DNA of 64,000 bases from ZAX-1 sp046533095 (lineage in GTDB: Bacteria; Bacillota; Clostridia; Lachnospirales; Lachnospiraceae), in contig JAJQRA010000020.1 in assembly GCA_046533095.1 (NCBI GenBank), positions 171,240-235,239 of the forward strand, written 5' to 3'. Every line of letters starts with the position of its first letter. Positions within the stretch are counted from its first letter, which is position 1. The position numbers and the translations under genes are program-made. The notes under the pieces were generated by a model that worked only from the letters and a program-made list of their open reading frames with translations, made no database searches and was not told the DNA's origin. Below, piece by piece: positions 52,143-61,754 of this stretch.

Positions 52143-52177
52143 CGGCTTGCGTGTATTGGATTTAGTGCAAAAATACT

Positions 52178-52207
52178 CTTGTATACAAGAAGTGTTTGGT
52201 TTATAAT
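52178..52207 (+). promoter_or_regulatory. pta: pta promoter with palindrome over the -35 box
   Basis: The perfect 12-bp palindrome CTTGTATACAAG (52178-52189) contains the -35 hexamer TTGTAT (52179-52184). After 17 bp comes TATAAT (52202-52207). A dimeric repressor bound there would block RNA polymerase; the palindrome is of the kind bound by GntR-type regulators. Confidence 0.65.
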
Positions 52208-52296
52208 AAAAAAGACTGGGGTAGTCTGGAAACTATACTAGCAGGGAAACGATAATAAAACAAGGAAGCACCACAGAACAAAAGGGGGTATTACAA

Positions 52297-53298
52297 ATGG
52301 CTTTTATTGATACAATCAAGGAAAAAGCAAAACAAGACAAGAAATTGATTGTGCTGCCGGAGAGTGAAGATCCAAGGACTTACTATGCGGCATCTGCAGC
52401 CCTAAGGGGAGGGTTTGCAAATATTATTATGCTAGGCGATAAGGAACGGGTATTAGACCGTGCAAAATTTCTTAAAATTGATTTGCCGGGTATCACAATT
52501 ATTAATCCATTAACGTCTGAAAAGCTACAAGGATACACTGATCTACTTACGGACATAAGAAAAGGGAAAGGTATGACGGCAGCAAAAGCAAGGGAAATCC
52601 TTGTCAATGACTATGCGACATTTGGAATCATGATGTTAAAAGCAGATGATGCAGATGGTCTGGTATCCGGTTGCTGCCATGCAACGGCAGAGGTACTTCG
52701 TCCGGCTTTGCAAATCCTAAAAACAGCACCGGGCACAGAACTGGTTTCTGGATTTTTTATTTTAGATGGCCCACAGAAACAATATGGAAAGAACGGCGTT
52801 GTGATGATGGCGGATTGCGCATTAAACCAAGACCCGACTGCGGCAGAGCTTGCGGCAATCGCAGGAAGCTGTGCGAAGACATTCCGCGCGTTAGTAAAGG
52901 ATGAGCCGATTATTGCGATGCTTTCCCACTCTACCAAAGGAAGCGCACATCATCCAATGGTAGATAAGATGATAGAGGCGACAAGGATTGCAAAAGAAAA
53001 ATATCCAAACTTAAAAATAGATGGTGAATTACAGTCAGATGCGGCAATTGATCCGGAAATTGCACATATTAAAGCACCGGAAAGCGATATTGCCGGAAAA
53101 GCGAATGTACTTGTATTTCCAAATGTCGATTGCGGAAATATCGCATACAAGCTTGTGCAAAGGCTTGGTGGCGTAGATGCTTATGGTCCGATGCTCCAAG
53201 GAATTGGCCGTCCGGTGAATGATCTGTCTAGGGGATGCTCTGCAGAAGATTTCGCGGGAGTGATAGCAATGACTGCTGTGCAGGCACAGTTAAGATAA
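52297..53298 (+). CDS. pta: Phosphate acetyltransferase
   Basis: 333 residues, the short single-domain form. It converts acetyl-CoA and phosphate to acetyl phosphate. Motifs: LIVLPESEDPRTYYAA near 17, GDKERVLDRA near 48, VSGCCHATAEVLRPAL near 122, MLSHSTKGSAHHPM near 208 and the end FPNVDCGNIAYKLVQRLGG. The ATG follows AAAGGGGG. It is in an operon with ackA (gap 14 bp) for ATP-yielding acetate formation. Confidence 0.97.
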   Translation: MAFIDTIKEKAKQDKKLIVLPESEDPRTYYAASAALRGGFANIIMLGDKERVLDRAKFLKIDLPGITIINPLTSEKLQGYTDLLTDIRKGKGMTAAKAREILVNDYATFGIMMLKADDADGLVSGCCHATAEVLRPALQILKTAPGTELVSGFFILDGPQKQYGKNGVVMMADCALNQDPTAAELAAIAGSCAKTFRALVKDEPIIAMLSHSTKGSAHHPMVDKMIEATRIAKEKYPNLKIDGELQSDAAIDPEIAHIKAPESDIAGKANVLVFPNVDCGNIAYKLVQRLGGVDAYGPMLQGIGRPVNDLSRGCSAEDFAGVIAMTAVQAQLR

Positions 53299-53312
53299 AG
53301 GAGAAAATAAAA

Positions 53313-54509
53313 ATGAATGTATTGGTTATTAATTGCGGAAGTTCATCCTTAAAATTTCAGCTAATTGAATCAAACGCGGAAAAAGTATTGGCAAAAGGAC
53401 TTTGCGAAAGAATTGGAATAGAGGGTAGCCAGCTGGTTTACCAGAAAACCGGTGCAGAGAAAGAAACAACTCTTTCATCTATGCCAACCCATACGCAGGC
53501 AATTCAGCTCGTATTAGATGCCCTTGTAAATCCGGACAAGGGCGTCATTAAGAATCTGGACGAAATTGATGCAGTGGGCCATCGTATCGTACATGGAGGA
53601 GAAAAATTTGCCAATTCGGCAGTCGTTACCGATGAATTGATGCAAGCGGTAGAAAACTGCAACGAACTTGCCCCTTTACACAATCCGGCAAACATAATCG
53701 GGGTACGTGCGTGCCAAGAACTAATGCCGAACGTGCCTATGGTGGGAGTATTTGACACGGCATTCCATCAGTCGATGCCGGAAGAGGCTTACATTTATGG
53801 AATTCCCTATGAATATTATGAAAAATATAAGGTTCGGCGCTATGGCTTTCATGGTACGTCGCACAGCTATGTAAGCAAACGTGCCGCAGAAATCGTAGGC
53901 AAGCCTTATGACCAGTTAAAGACAATTGTATGCCATCTTGGAAATGGATCCTCTATTTGTGCCATTAAGAATGGCAAATCAATCGATACATCGATGGGGC
54001 TTACTCCATTAGAAGGCCTTGTCATGGGGACGCGTTCCGGCGATATTGACCCCGGCGCCCTTGAATTTATTTCAAAGAAAGAAAATAAAGAGATAGATGA
54101 ACTGATGGAAATCTTGAATAAAAAGTCTGGTGTGTTAGGCATTTCTGGCGTATCCAGTGACTTTAGGGATTTAGAAAGTGCAGCAAAAGAAAATAACCAA
54201 AATGCAATCCGCGCGTTAAATATATTCCATTATAGAGTTGCAAAATATATTGGCGCTTATGTAGCCGCCATGAATGGGGTAGATATCATCTGTTTTACAG
54301 CCGGCGTAGGTGAAAATGGGATCAATACCCGAGAAAAAGTCTGCTCCTACTTAGGATACTTAGGCATTACCATTGATAAAGAGGCAAATCAAACAAGAGG
54401 GAAAGAAACCATCCTTTCCACACCCGATTCAAAGGTAAAAGTAATTTTATTGCCGACAGACGAAGAGCTGGCAATTGCAAGGGAAACTGTGGCGCTAACA
54501 GCGAAATAA
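53313..54509 (+). CDS. ackA: Acetate kinase
   Basis: 398 residues from ATG 53313 (AAAGGAG upstream); an in-frame ATG at 53235 lies inside pta and is not used. It makes acetate and ATP from acetyl phosphate. Motifs: VINCGSSSLKFQL (4-16), GHRIVHGGEKF near 89, FDTAFHQSMP near 148, RYGFHGTSHSYV near 175, VCHLGNGSSICA near 207 and FTAGVGENG near 325, all as in functional acetate kinases. Confidence 0.97.
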   Translation: MNVLVINCGSSSLKFQLIESNAEKVLAKGLCERIGIEGSQLVYQKTGAEKETTLSSMPTHTQAIQLVLDALVNPDKGVIKNLDEIDAVGHRIVHGGEKFANSAVVTDELMQAVENCNELAPLHNPANIIGVRACQELMPNVPMVGVFDTAFHQSMPEEAYIYGIPYEYYEKYKVRRYGFHGTSHSYVSKRAAEIVGKPYDQLKTIVCHLGNGSSICAIKNGKSIDTSMGLTPLEGLVMGTRSGDIDPGALEFISKKENKEIDELMEILNKKSGVLGISGVSSDFRDLESAAKENNQNAIRALNIFHYRVAKYIGAYVAAMNGVDIICFTAGVGENGINTREKVCSYLGYLGITIDKEANQTRGKETILSTPDSKVKVILLPTDEELAIARETVALTAK

Positions 54510-54522
54510 GCAACGATCTCAT

Positions 54523-54560
54523 ACACTTCTATCGTTACCTATCCGTAACGATAGAAGTGT
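54523..54560 (+). terminator. Long perfect hairpin after ackA
   Basis: 16-bp perfect arms (54523-54538, 54545-54560) with loop CTATCC, 13 bp after the ackA stop. There is no T-run directly, but a second hairpin with a T-run follows. Confidence 0.7.
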
Positions 54561-54602
54561 GATATGGTAAAAAAATATTGCACATTATACTATAGAGAAA
54601 AC

Positions 54603-54632
54603 AAAAGCAACCGTGTACAGATTGCTTTTTTG
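54603..54632 (+). terminator. Second terminator after ackA
   Basis: AAAAGCAA (54603-54610) pairs with TTGCTTTT (54622-54629) and runs into T residues. The rest of the gap to the FIST gene (54633-54804) shows no feature beyond the ribosome binding site. Confidence 0.75.
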
Positions 54633-54804
54633 TACATCATTTTTTTGACATCGGAAATGCAAGAAGGGGCATATATGAATTGTTCGGATAAACATAGGGA
54701 ATAATAAAAGCAAAAGATGCGGCAACTATTTTCGGAAAGCAGAACGATGAGATAGTTACTGAATTAGCCAATTATAACTTATGCTAATGAGAGGAGAACG
54801 TTAT

Positions 54805-55977
54805 ATGATAAAAGCAATTACTGCGTATACGAATGAAGTAGATGATGTGGAGGTTGCCGTGCAGGAAATTTTAGAGCAGTTGGATATGGACAACAATTTG
54901 TTGAAAAACACGGTTGGGACCCTCATTTGCTATTCTGAATTTATTGATTCTACTGTGGTTTCCAGCATTTGTGAATCGTTGCCATTTGAGGTCGTAGGTA
55001 CAACGACGTTGCTGAATGCCGTGCCGGAATCTAGTGGTACAATGCTTTTGACGCTGATGGCGCTAACGAGCGACGATGTCTATTTTTCTGTCGGTTTAAC
55101 CGAGGCCATAGAGTCGGAAGACGATACCCCATTACGTGCCGGCTATGAAGCCGCCAAGGCAAAGCTACCGGGCAAACCGGTACTTATCTTGAGCTTTGCC
55201 CCACTTTTAATGAACGTGGGCGGGGACTTTTATGTGGATGCAGTCAATGAGATTTCGGGTGGAGTACCCAACTTTGGAACAATTTCGATTGACCATAACG
55301 ACGATTACCACGAAGCTAGGATTATACACAATGGAGAATCCTATGTGGACCGCTACGCCTTTGTCCTCGTTTCCGGGAATGTCCAACCACGGTTTTTTAT
55401 TGGATCCATTTCATCTGAAAAGATTTTTCAAGAAAAAGGTATCGTTACCGCATCGCACAGCAATCAGCTTTTAACGGTCAACAATATTCCGGTTGTAGAT
55501 TATTTGCAGACACTTGGGCTGAACAAAAACGAGGATGGGACGATTACCGGAATCAACTCTTTTCCATTTATTGTGGACTATAACGATGGCACAACACCGG
55601 TTGTCCGTGTGATGTTTGCACTGACACCGGAGGGTTATGCTGTATGTGGCGGCAACATTCCTGTAGGGGCAATACTGTCCGTCGGCTCCATCGATGCCGA
55701 TGAAATTATTGCAACCACCACCGCGAGGCTTACCGACGCGCTGGCCGTAGGAAAATCCGACTGTTTCTTGATGTTTTCTTGCGCCGGGAGGTATTTTTCC
55801 TTAGGCTATAATCCTGACAGTGAAATCGATAAAGTACAAAGCCTCATGCAGAATACAGGCATTCCATACCAGTTTGCATATTCTGGCGGTGAGCTTTGCC
55901 CCGTGTATACAAAAGATGAGATGGGTGTCACCACAAACCGTAACCATAATGACACCTATGTGATTTGTGTCCTGTAG
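54805..55977 (+). CDS. FIST-domain signal transduction protein
   Basis: 390 residues from ATG 54805, 8 nt after GAGAGGAG; an in-frame ATG at 54781 has none. FIST N domain (LICYSEFIDSTVVSSICES, VVGTTTLLNAVP, LILSFAPLLMN) followed by FIST C domain (VMFALTPEGYAVCGGNIPVG, SIDADEIIATTTARLTDA, MFSCAGRYFSLG). FIST proteins are proposed small-molecule (perhaps amino acid) sensors that pair with kinases or methyl-accepting proteins. The hybrid kinase gene starts 38 bp after it. Confidence 0.88.
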   Translation: MIKAITAYTNEVDDVEVAVQEILEQLDMDNNLLKNTVGTLICYSEFIDSTVVSSICESLPFEVVGTTTLLNAVPESSGTMLLTLMALTSDDVYFSVGLTEAIESEDDTPLRAGYEAAKAKLPGKPVLILSFAPLLMNVGGDFYVDAVNEISGGVPNFGTISIDHNDDYHEARIIHNGESYVDRYAFVLVSGNVQPRFFIGSISSEKIFQEKGIVTASHSNQLLTVNNIPVVDYLQTLGLNKNEDGTITGINSFPFIVDYNDGTTPVVRVMFALTPEGYAVCGGNIPVGAILSVGSIDADEIIATTTARLTDALAVGKSDCFLMFSCAGRYFSLGYNPDSEIDKVQSLMQNTGIPYQFAYSGGELCPVYTKDEMGVTTNRNHNDTYVICVL

Positions 55978-56014
55978 CTTTCTCGTATGAGTCGGAAAAG
56001 TAGGAGGTGTTACC

Positions 56015-58735
56015 ATGACGCAAGCGCTGACGGACGATGTAGATGTCCTGCAGGCAGAACTTAAAAAACTGCGTATTGAAAACAAAAAGTTGGCTCGTGA
56101 ATTAAAATATGAGCATACCATCAATGAGCGAAATAAGATAAGTTCTGAGGCAAAGAAAAATTTGAGCAAAATCGTTGCCGATGAAAAATCCAGGTTGGAG
56201 CTGTATATGAATCTCCTGCTTGGTAATTGCCCAGATATTATTTTGCTGTTTGACTGCGATGGAAAGATTATGTTTACTAGCGAGGCATACCTAAAGCTAA
56301 GCAAAATTTCGGCTTTCAGCTTGATTAGCAACAAGACCTACCATGAATTATTAAAACCTGTGGGCACAGAGGAATTTTTAAAACGAATGGGCACCATGTT
56401 TCAGACTGCGTTAGTAGAAAAACGGTCTACGGAGACGGAGGAGAATATCGATTTTGGACGAGGTGACTATTTGCGGCACTACCACATTCAAGTAACGCCT
56501 ATGCTTGGAGAAGATAAAGACGCAGCTGGTATGATGATCTTTTGCTATGATACGACAGATCTGACCAATGCCAAATTAGAGGCGGAAAATGCGCGCGAAA
56601 TGGCGGAAGAATCCACACGTGCAAAATCCGATTTCCTTTCTCGAATGAGCCATGAAATACGTACGCCGATGAACTCGATTGTGGGGATGAGCGAGCTTGC
56701 ACTTAGGGAGAATGTATCTCCGGCTGTTGAGGATTATATACTGGAAATAAAGGCGGCAGGGGCAAATTTATTGTCAATTATAAATGACATTCTGGATTTT
56801 TCAAAAATCGAATCTGGCAATCTGCAGATAACACGTGCAGGTTACATGTTTGCCTCCTTGCTGAATGATGTGGTGAACCTCATCAAAGTCCGCATTGCAG
56901 AAAAACCAATTCTTTTTCTTGTAAATGTTGATCCGAATATACCGGGACGCATTATCGGAGACGAAGTTAGGGTGCGGCAGATTTTGACAAACCTTTTGAG
57001 CAATGCCGCGAAATATACGAATGAAGGATTCATCAAGATGTCGGTTGTGGCAGAATTTATAGAAGACTACAGGGTGATGTTTAAGTTTACAATAGAGGAC
57101 AGCGGGATAGGCATAAGAGAAGAGGATTTACAACTCCTTTTTAATGAATTCGTCCGCGTAGATATGAACAGCAACAAGAATGTTGTGGGTACAGGGCTAG
57201 GGCTGTCCATAACGCAAAGTCTTTGCCGTGCCATGGGTGGAGACATTGTGGTATCAAGCGAATATGGCAAAGGTTCTGCCTTTGTTGCAACGCTAGAGCA
57301 GGAATGTGTGAGTGGAGAAAAACTTGCAACAGTTGTGAATGCAAAAAACAAGCATGTTTTACTCTATGAGAGAAAAAGTATGTGTGCGGATTCGATTGCA
57401 TATACATTAAATGGCCTCGGTGTTACGACGACGTGCGCCAACTCGGCGGGATCGTTTTTAAACTGGCTTGCAAGCGGCAAGTACGACTTCGCTTTTTTCC
57501 CGATCAATATGGCGGAAGAAGTGGTGAAAATAGTGGGAACGGCCAGCCTTAAAACAGAGCCTGTCGCGCTGTTGGCTGTAGGGGAATCCCTTGGCGCTAA
57601 TATCAATCGTATTATAATGCCCGCATTTGCCATACCGGTGGCGAATATACTAAATGGGATAACTACAAGTAGAATCCATGACAACTATGAAGTTCGCTTT
57701 ATTGCCCCGTCAGTGCGAACACTGATTGTGGATGATATAGAAACGAACCTGAAAGTGGCAAAAGGGCTTTTCGCACCGTACCAGTTAGAGATCGATACCT
57801 GCTTAAGTGGCAGGGAAGCGGTGAAACTTCTCAAAAATGCCAACTATGACATCGTGTTTATGGATCATATGATGCCCGATATGGATGGCGTAGAGGCTAC
57901 GGCTAAGATTCGCGCGATGGATGGGAGCTATTTTAAGAAACTTCCGATTATTGCCTTAACGGCGAATGCCGTAGTGGGGATGCGCGAGATGTTTTTAGAA
58001 AACGGTTTTACTGATTTTTTGGCGAAACCGATTGAACTACAGAAGCTAAACAAGATTATGGAACAGTGGATTCCGAAAGAAAAGCGGTTTAAAGCGGACG
58101 AAACAATGCAGATCAACGATGGTGGCAGTAAAGAGCGTACGCTTCCCGATATTGATGGCCTAGACGTTGCACATGGGATTTTAATGACGGGTGGCAGTGA
58201 AGAAAACTATACCGAAGTGCTGAAGCTATTTTCACGTGACGCGCGGGCACGCATAAATGTTATGCAGGATACCGCAAAGGACGAAGGGGCAGATTTGATA
58301 CTGTTTGCGACAAATGCCCATGCACTTAAAAGTGCAGCGGCGAGTATTGGAGCGAGCGCTGTTTCAGAGATGGCAAAGGAGCTTGAGCTTGCAGGTAAAA
58401 GCGGCGATACAAAAATGATAAACGAGAAACTCAGAGCATTTTTAGAAGAACTTAAAATGCTTGCCGGCAACATAGAATGTGCAGTGAACCCAATACTTGA
58501 CGCACAACAAAGTGACGGTGCACAGGAAGACATACAAAAAATCAGCGAAGAAGATTTGACCGCACTTAGGGAATCATTGAAAACCGATGACATTTCCGCT
58601 GCTGATGAGCTGCTTAGCAGACTTGGGAAAATGAAGCTAAGCGAAAAAAACCAGGAAATATTGGCAGGAATTGAAGAAAATGTGTTGATTTTTGACATAG
58701 AAAGTGCAATAGAGGATATAGATAAATTATCGTAG
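56015..58735 (+). CDS. Hybrid sensor histidine kinase (PAS-HisKA-HATPase-REC-Hpt)
   Basis: 906 residues, cytoplasmic (no membrane segments). N-terminal coiled coil (10-60), a PAS-like domain (about 65-185), HisKA with phospho-histidine H213 in SHEIRTPMNS, and a HATPase with NLLSNAAKYTNEG, DSGIGI and GTGLGLSI near 391. A degenerate receiver (about 445-550) lacks the phosphorylatable aspartate (FAFFPIN). A true receiver follows, with VDDIETN and the aspartate near 617 in VFMDHMMPDMDG, then an Hpt domain with H near 769 in NAHALKSAAASIGA. Partners are probably the FIST protein upstream as input and the HD-GYP regulator downstream as output. Confidence 0.93.
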   Translation: MTQALTDDVDVLQAELKKLRIENKKLARELKYEHTINERNKISSEAKKNLSKIVADEKSRLELYMNLLLGNCPDIILLFDCDGKIMFTSEAYLKLSKISAFSLISNKTYHELLKPVGTEEFLKRMGTMFQTALVEKRSTETEENIDFGRGDYLRHYHIQVTPMLGEDKDAAGMMIFCYDTTDLTNAKLEAENAREMAEESTRAKSDFLSRMSHEIRTPMNSIVGMSELALRENVSPAVEDYILEIKAAGANLLSIINDILDFSKIESGNLQITRAGYMFASLLNDVVNLIKVRIAEKPILFLVNVDPNIPGRIIGDEVRVRQILTNLLSNAAKYTNEGFIKMSVVAEFIEDYRVMFKFTIEDSGIGIREEDLQLLFNEFVRVDMNSNKNVVGTGLGLSITQSLCRAMGGDIVVSSEYGKGSAFVATLEQECVSGEKLATVVNAKNKHVLLYERKSMCADSIAYTLNGLGVTTTCANSAGSFLNWLASGKYDFAFFPINMAEEVVKIVGTASLKTEPVALLAVGESLGANINRIIMPAFAIPVANILNGITTSRIHDNYEVRFIAPSVRTLIVDDIETNLKVAKGLFAPYQLEIDTCLSGREAVKLLKNANYDIVFMDHMMPDMDGVEATAKIRAMDGSYFKKLPIIALTANAVVGMREMFLENGFTDFLAKPIELQKLNKIMEQWIPKEKRFKADETMQINDGGSKERTLPDIDGLDVAHGILMTGGSEENYTEVLKLFSRDARARINVMQDTAKDEGADLILFATNAHALKSAAASIGASAVSEMAKELELAGKSGDTKMINEKLRAFLEELKMLAGNIECAVNPILDAQQSDGAQEDIQKISEEDLTALRESLKTDDISAADELLSRLGKMKLSEKNQEILAGIEENVLIFDIESAIEDIDKLS

Positions 58736-58941
58736 CGATTCAGTACTCCTATAACGAAAGGGGTTTTGCGCAGCAAAATTCCGATATATGGAACACTTGG
58801 CAAAGCCTTGATGCTACGCACTACAAATGATCTAAATAAATTACAAACTTAAAATTTAAAGAATGGAATCTTAAAAAATGAAACCTTGGAAAAATAAAAT
58901 CTTAAAGTGTGGAATCTTGCACAGAATGAAAAGGGATAGGT

Positions 58942-60033
58942 ATGGAAAAAGTACAAAAGAAAATAATTATGGTTGATGACAATGTGGCAAACTTAAAAAT
59001 AGGGAAAAGTATTTTAGCAGATCACTATGCTACGTTTACAATTCCGTCAGCGGCAAAAATGTTTGCACTTTTAGAGCGGTCGCTGCCCGACTTGATTTTA
59101 CTTGATATTGAAATGCCGGAAATGGACGGCTATGAAGCAATTAAGCTGTTAAAGAAAGATGCGAAGACGCATAATATTCCGGTCATCTTCCTTACTGCAC
59201 GTACGGACAACGGAAGCGAGTTGGAAGGGCTTAGCCTTGGTGCAGTTGATTATATTACAAAACCGTTTTCCCCTGCACTTTTGCTGAAACGGATAGAGCT
59301 GCATCTATTGGTTGAGGAGCAGAATGGCAAGCTGAAGCACTACAATGATAATCTACGGCAAATGGTGGAAGAGAAGACTCAAACGGTACTTGATTTACAG
59401 GACACGATGCTGAAAACAATGGCGAACCTTGTGGAATTTAGAGACAGCGTGACGGGAGAACATGTAGAGCGAACGGGGCATGTCCTTGGCATTTTGCTGG
59501 ATTGCGCATTGGAACGTGGAACCTATAAAGCTCAGATTTCAGACTGGGATATAAATTTGTTTTTACAGTCTGCGCAACTTCACGATGTGGGTAAAATTGC
59601 GATTCGCGATGATATTTTGCTAAAACCCGGGCGACTCACTGCTGAAGAGTTCGAGACGATGAAAAAGCACACCACTTACGGTGTTGAAATTGTTGAAAAA
59701 ATCAAATCCGGAGCAGCAGAAAGCACGATAGCTTTTCTTGACTACGCGCAGATTTTGGCGGGAAGCCACCATGAAAAGTGGGACGGATCGGGTTATCCAA
59801 ATGGGTTAAAGAATGAAGACATTCCACTTCATGGACGGCTTATGGCAGTCGCAGACGTATATGATGCGCTGGTTTCCGAGCGCCCATATAAAAAGGCAAT
59901 GACGCATGAAGAAGCGGTTAAGATTATCATAGAAGGCAGAGGGAGCCATTTTGACCCGTTGCTAGTGGATATATTTGTGGATAATGCGGATAGGGTGAAT
60001 GCAATTTCAACTTCAGATCTAAAGGCAAATTAA
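58942..60033 (+). CDS. Response regulator with HD-GYP phosphodiesterase domain
   Basis: 363 residues. Receiver domain (MVDDNVANLKI, phospho-aspartate in LILLDIEMPEMDGYE, lysine in YITKPFSP), a short coiled linker, then an HD-GYP domain: HDVGKIAIRDDILLKPG (H214, D215) and SHHEKWDGSGYPNGLKNEDI with GYP near 283. HD-GYP domains hydrolyse cyclic di-GMP. The REC domain is a likely acceptor for the Hpt of the kinase upstream. The 206-bp spacer before it is AT-rich with loose TGGAATCTT repeats. Confidence 0.93.
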   Translation: MEKVQKKIIMVDDNVANLKIGKSILADHYATFTIPSAAKMFALLERSLPDLILLDIEMPEMDGYEAIKLLKKDAKTHNIPVIFLTARTDNGSELEGLSLGAVDYITKPFSPALLLKRIELHLLVEEQNGKLKHYNDNLRQMVEEKTQTVLDLQDTMLKTMANLVEFRDSVTGEHVERTGHVLGILLDCALERGTYKAQISDWDINLFLQSAQLHDVGKIAIRDDILLKPGRLTAEEFETMKKHTTYGVEIVEKIKSGAAESTIAFLDYAQILAGSHHEKWDGSGYPNGLKNEDIPLHGRLMAVADVYDALVSERPYKKAMTHEEAVKIIIEGRGSHFDPLLVDIFVDNADRVNAISTSDLKAN

Positions 60034-60035
60034 CG

Positions 60036-60064
60036 TTGACAAATGAAGAATGTCTAGGTATAAT
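60036..60064 (+). promoter_or_regulatory. Sigma-A promoter of yceD-rpmF
   Basis: TTGACA (60036-60041), 17 bp, TATAAT (60059-60064), consensus quality, about 48 bp before yceD. Confidence 0.88.
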
Positions 60065-60111
60065 AGGTTGAGTGTGGGTAATGAAACACGTACGGTTCAA
60101 GGAGAAGTTGC

Positions 60112-60666
60112 ATGAGAGTAGCGATAGCAGACCTTATTTCCTGTGAAAATAAGGAAATAGAACAGCAGGCTGAAATTGAATTTACAACTTTTGCATGTCG
60201 GATGGGAGAGTTTCCCATTGTGAAAAAATCTCCTTTTACATTGCACCTTGCCAATGTTTTAAATCGAACGCTGGAGATTGAGGCAAGTACCAAGGTTACA
60301 GTAGCAATTCCTTGCGACCGGTGCCTGGAAGAGGTAGATACAGAATTTTTGATTGAAATTTCAAAGAATTTGGATTTGTCTTTGATTTTAAAAGCCACAA
60401 ATGAAAATGAATCAGAGACTCATGAATCAGAGTTCATGGAAGAAACAAATTATATAGCAGGAACTTATCTGGATATAGATCAACTCGTTTTTGGAGAAAT
60501 TTTGGTGAACTGGCCAATGAAAGTTTTGTGCAAGGTAGACTGCAAAGGCATTTGCAGACAATGCGGAAACAATCAAAATTTTGCACAGTGCCAATGCTGG
60601 AAGACAGAGTTGGATCCAAGAATGGCAGCAATCCAAGATATTTTCAATAAATTTAAGGAGGTGTAA
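60112..60666 (+). CDS. yceD: YceD/DUF177 family protein (23S rRNA accumulation)
   Basis: 184 residues, ATG after AAGGAG. The family is required for normal 23S rRNA levels in E. coli and plants and nearly always precedes rpmF. Visible marks: VAIPCDRCLEEVDTEF near 64-79 and the C-terminal zinc-like KVDCKGICRQCGNN with QCQCW. It stops 2 bp before rpmF, and AGGAGGTG in its last codons serves the next gene. Confidence 0.9.
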   Translation: MRVAIADLISCENKEIEQQAEIEFTTFACRMGEFPIVKKSPFTLHLANVLNRTLEIEASTKVTVAIPCDRCLEEVDTEFLIEISKNLDLSLILKATNENESETHESEFMEETNYIAGTYLDIDQLVFGEILVNWPMKVLCKVDCKGICRQCGNNQNFAQCQCWKTELDPRMAAIQDIFNKFKEV

Positions 60667-60668
60667 CA

Positions 60669-60848
60669 ATGTCTATTTGTCCAAAAAATAAATCTTCGAA
60701 AGGAAGAAGAGATAAAAGGAGAGCAAACTGGAAAATGAGTGCTCCCACTTTAGTAAAGTGCAGTAAATGCGGAGTGTTAATGATGCCTCACAGAGTATGT
60801 AAAGCATGTGGTTCTTACAACAAAAAAGAAATAGTTGCGGTTGACTAA
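60669..60848 (+). CDS. rpmF: 50S ribosomal protein L32
   Basis: 59 codons, MSICPKNKSSKGRRDKRRAN onward, with the C-terminal zinc ribbon CSKCG..CKACG intact (the zinc-binding C+ form). It lies immediately after yceD with AGGAGGTG as ribosome binding site. No plsX or fabD follows; a terminator lies 90 bp downstream. Confidence 0.96.
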   Translation: MSICPKNKSSKGRRDKRRANWKMSAPTLVKCSKCGVLMMPHRVCKACGSYNKKEIVAVD

Positions 60849-60938
60849 GGAGAATGGACGAAAGTTCATAGTAAAAGCGTAACAAATCCCATCTACTTTT
60901 GTTTATGGGTTAAGATGGTGAAAGATGTTTTTCACACT

Positions 60939-60969
60939 ATCCCCTTGCGTCTTTCGCAAGGGGATTTTG
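60939..60969 (+). terminator. Rho-independent terminator after rpmF
   Basis: A perfect 11-bp stem ATCCCCTTGCG/CGCAAGGGGAT (60939-60949, 60955-60965) is followed by TTTT. Confidence 0.88.
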
Positions 60970-61070
60970 CAATTACAGTGCAAAGGGGATTCGTATGTTG
61001 CGGTCGCAATGTATTGTGGCAGAGGTGTTTCCATGAGTATCGTGTTCCCTGAAAATAGAAGGAGTAGAAA

Positions 61071-61724
61071 ATGGACAGGTTTTTTAATTTGGATAATGGA
61101 ATATTTAGGGGATTGAATAAATTGGTAGACTGTATTTGTTTAAGCCTGCTATTTATCGTATCGTGTATCCCCATCTTTACAATTGGGGCTGCATATACTG
61201 CCCTTTACTATACGGTACATAAAGTAATCCGAAACGACAGGGGATACGTATGGAAAACATATGCTGGTGCGTTTAAAAGCAATTTTAAGCAAGCCACATT
61301 CATGTGGCTGGTGATGCTATTCTTTGGACTAGTCTTGTACGTAGATACCAGAATTTTAATCAGCATGGCAAATGCCGGACAGGCAATTGGAAAAGTATAT
61401 GTCCTTTTCCCACTACTCATTGTATTTGAAATACTCTGGGCTCTATACATCTTTCCCTATACGGCAAGATTTGAAAATACGAAGAAATATATCATGAAAA
61501 ATGCAGGCTTGATGGCAATCTTACATTTACCCAAAACATTTCTTTCCCTGATCCTTGCCGTGGCAACAGGACTAGTCGTTTTCATCGTGCCCCTAAGCCT
61601 GGTGATCGTGCCAACTCTTTTTGCATGGATAGAAAGCATGATTATGGAAAGCGTTTTCCGCAAGTATATGACGGAAGAAGATAAAATTGCAGAAGATGAA
61701 ATGAACCGGGAATATAAGAATTAA
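61071..61724 (+). CDS. YesL-family (DUF624) membrane protein
   Basis: 217 residues, ATG after GAAGGAG. Four to five hydrophobic segments (about 18-42, 76-97, 111-130, 150-185). The N-terminal FFNLDNGIFRGLNKLVDCIC and SCIPIFTIGAAYTALYY are typical of YesL, often encoded with carbohydrate ABC transporters, where its role is unknown. No such transporter is nearby here. Confidence 0.85.
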   Translation: MDRFFNLDNGIFRGLNKLVDCICLSLLFIVSCIPIFTIGAAYTALYYTVHKVIRNDRGYVWKTYAGAFKSNFKQATFMWLVMLFFGLVLYVDTRILISMANAGQAIGKVYVLFPLLIVFEILWALYIFPYTARFENTKKYIMKNAGLMAILHLPKTFLSLILAVATGLVVFIVPLSLVIVPTLFAWIESMIMESVFRKYMTEEDKIAEDEMNREYKN

Positions 61725-61754
61725 AAAGTAGGAAAAGATCATATAGGAGTATAA

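Noticed and set aside
52029..52241. 70-codon ORF after AIM24
   Set aside because: It runs across a strong terminator and the pta promoter, with no ribosome binding site.
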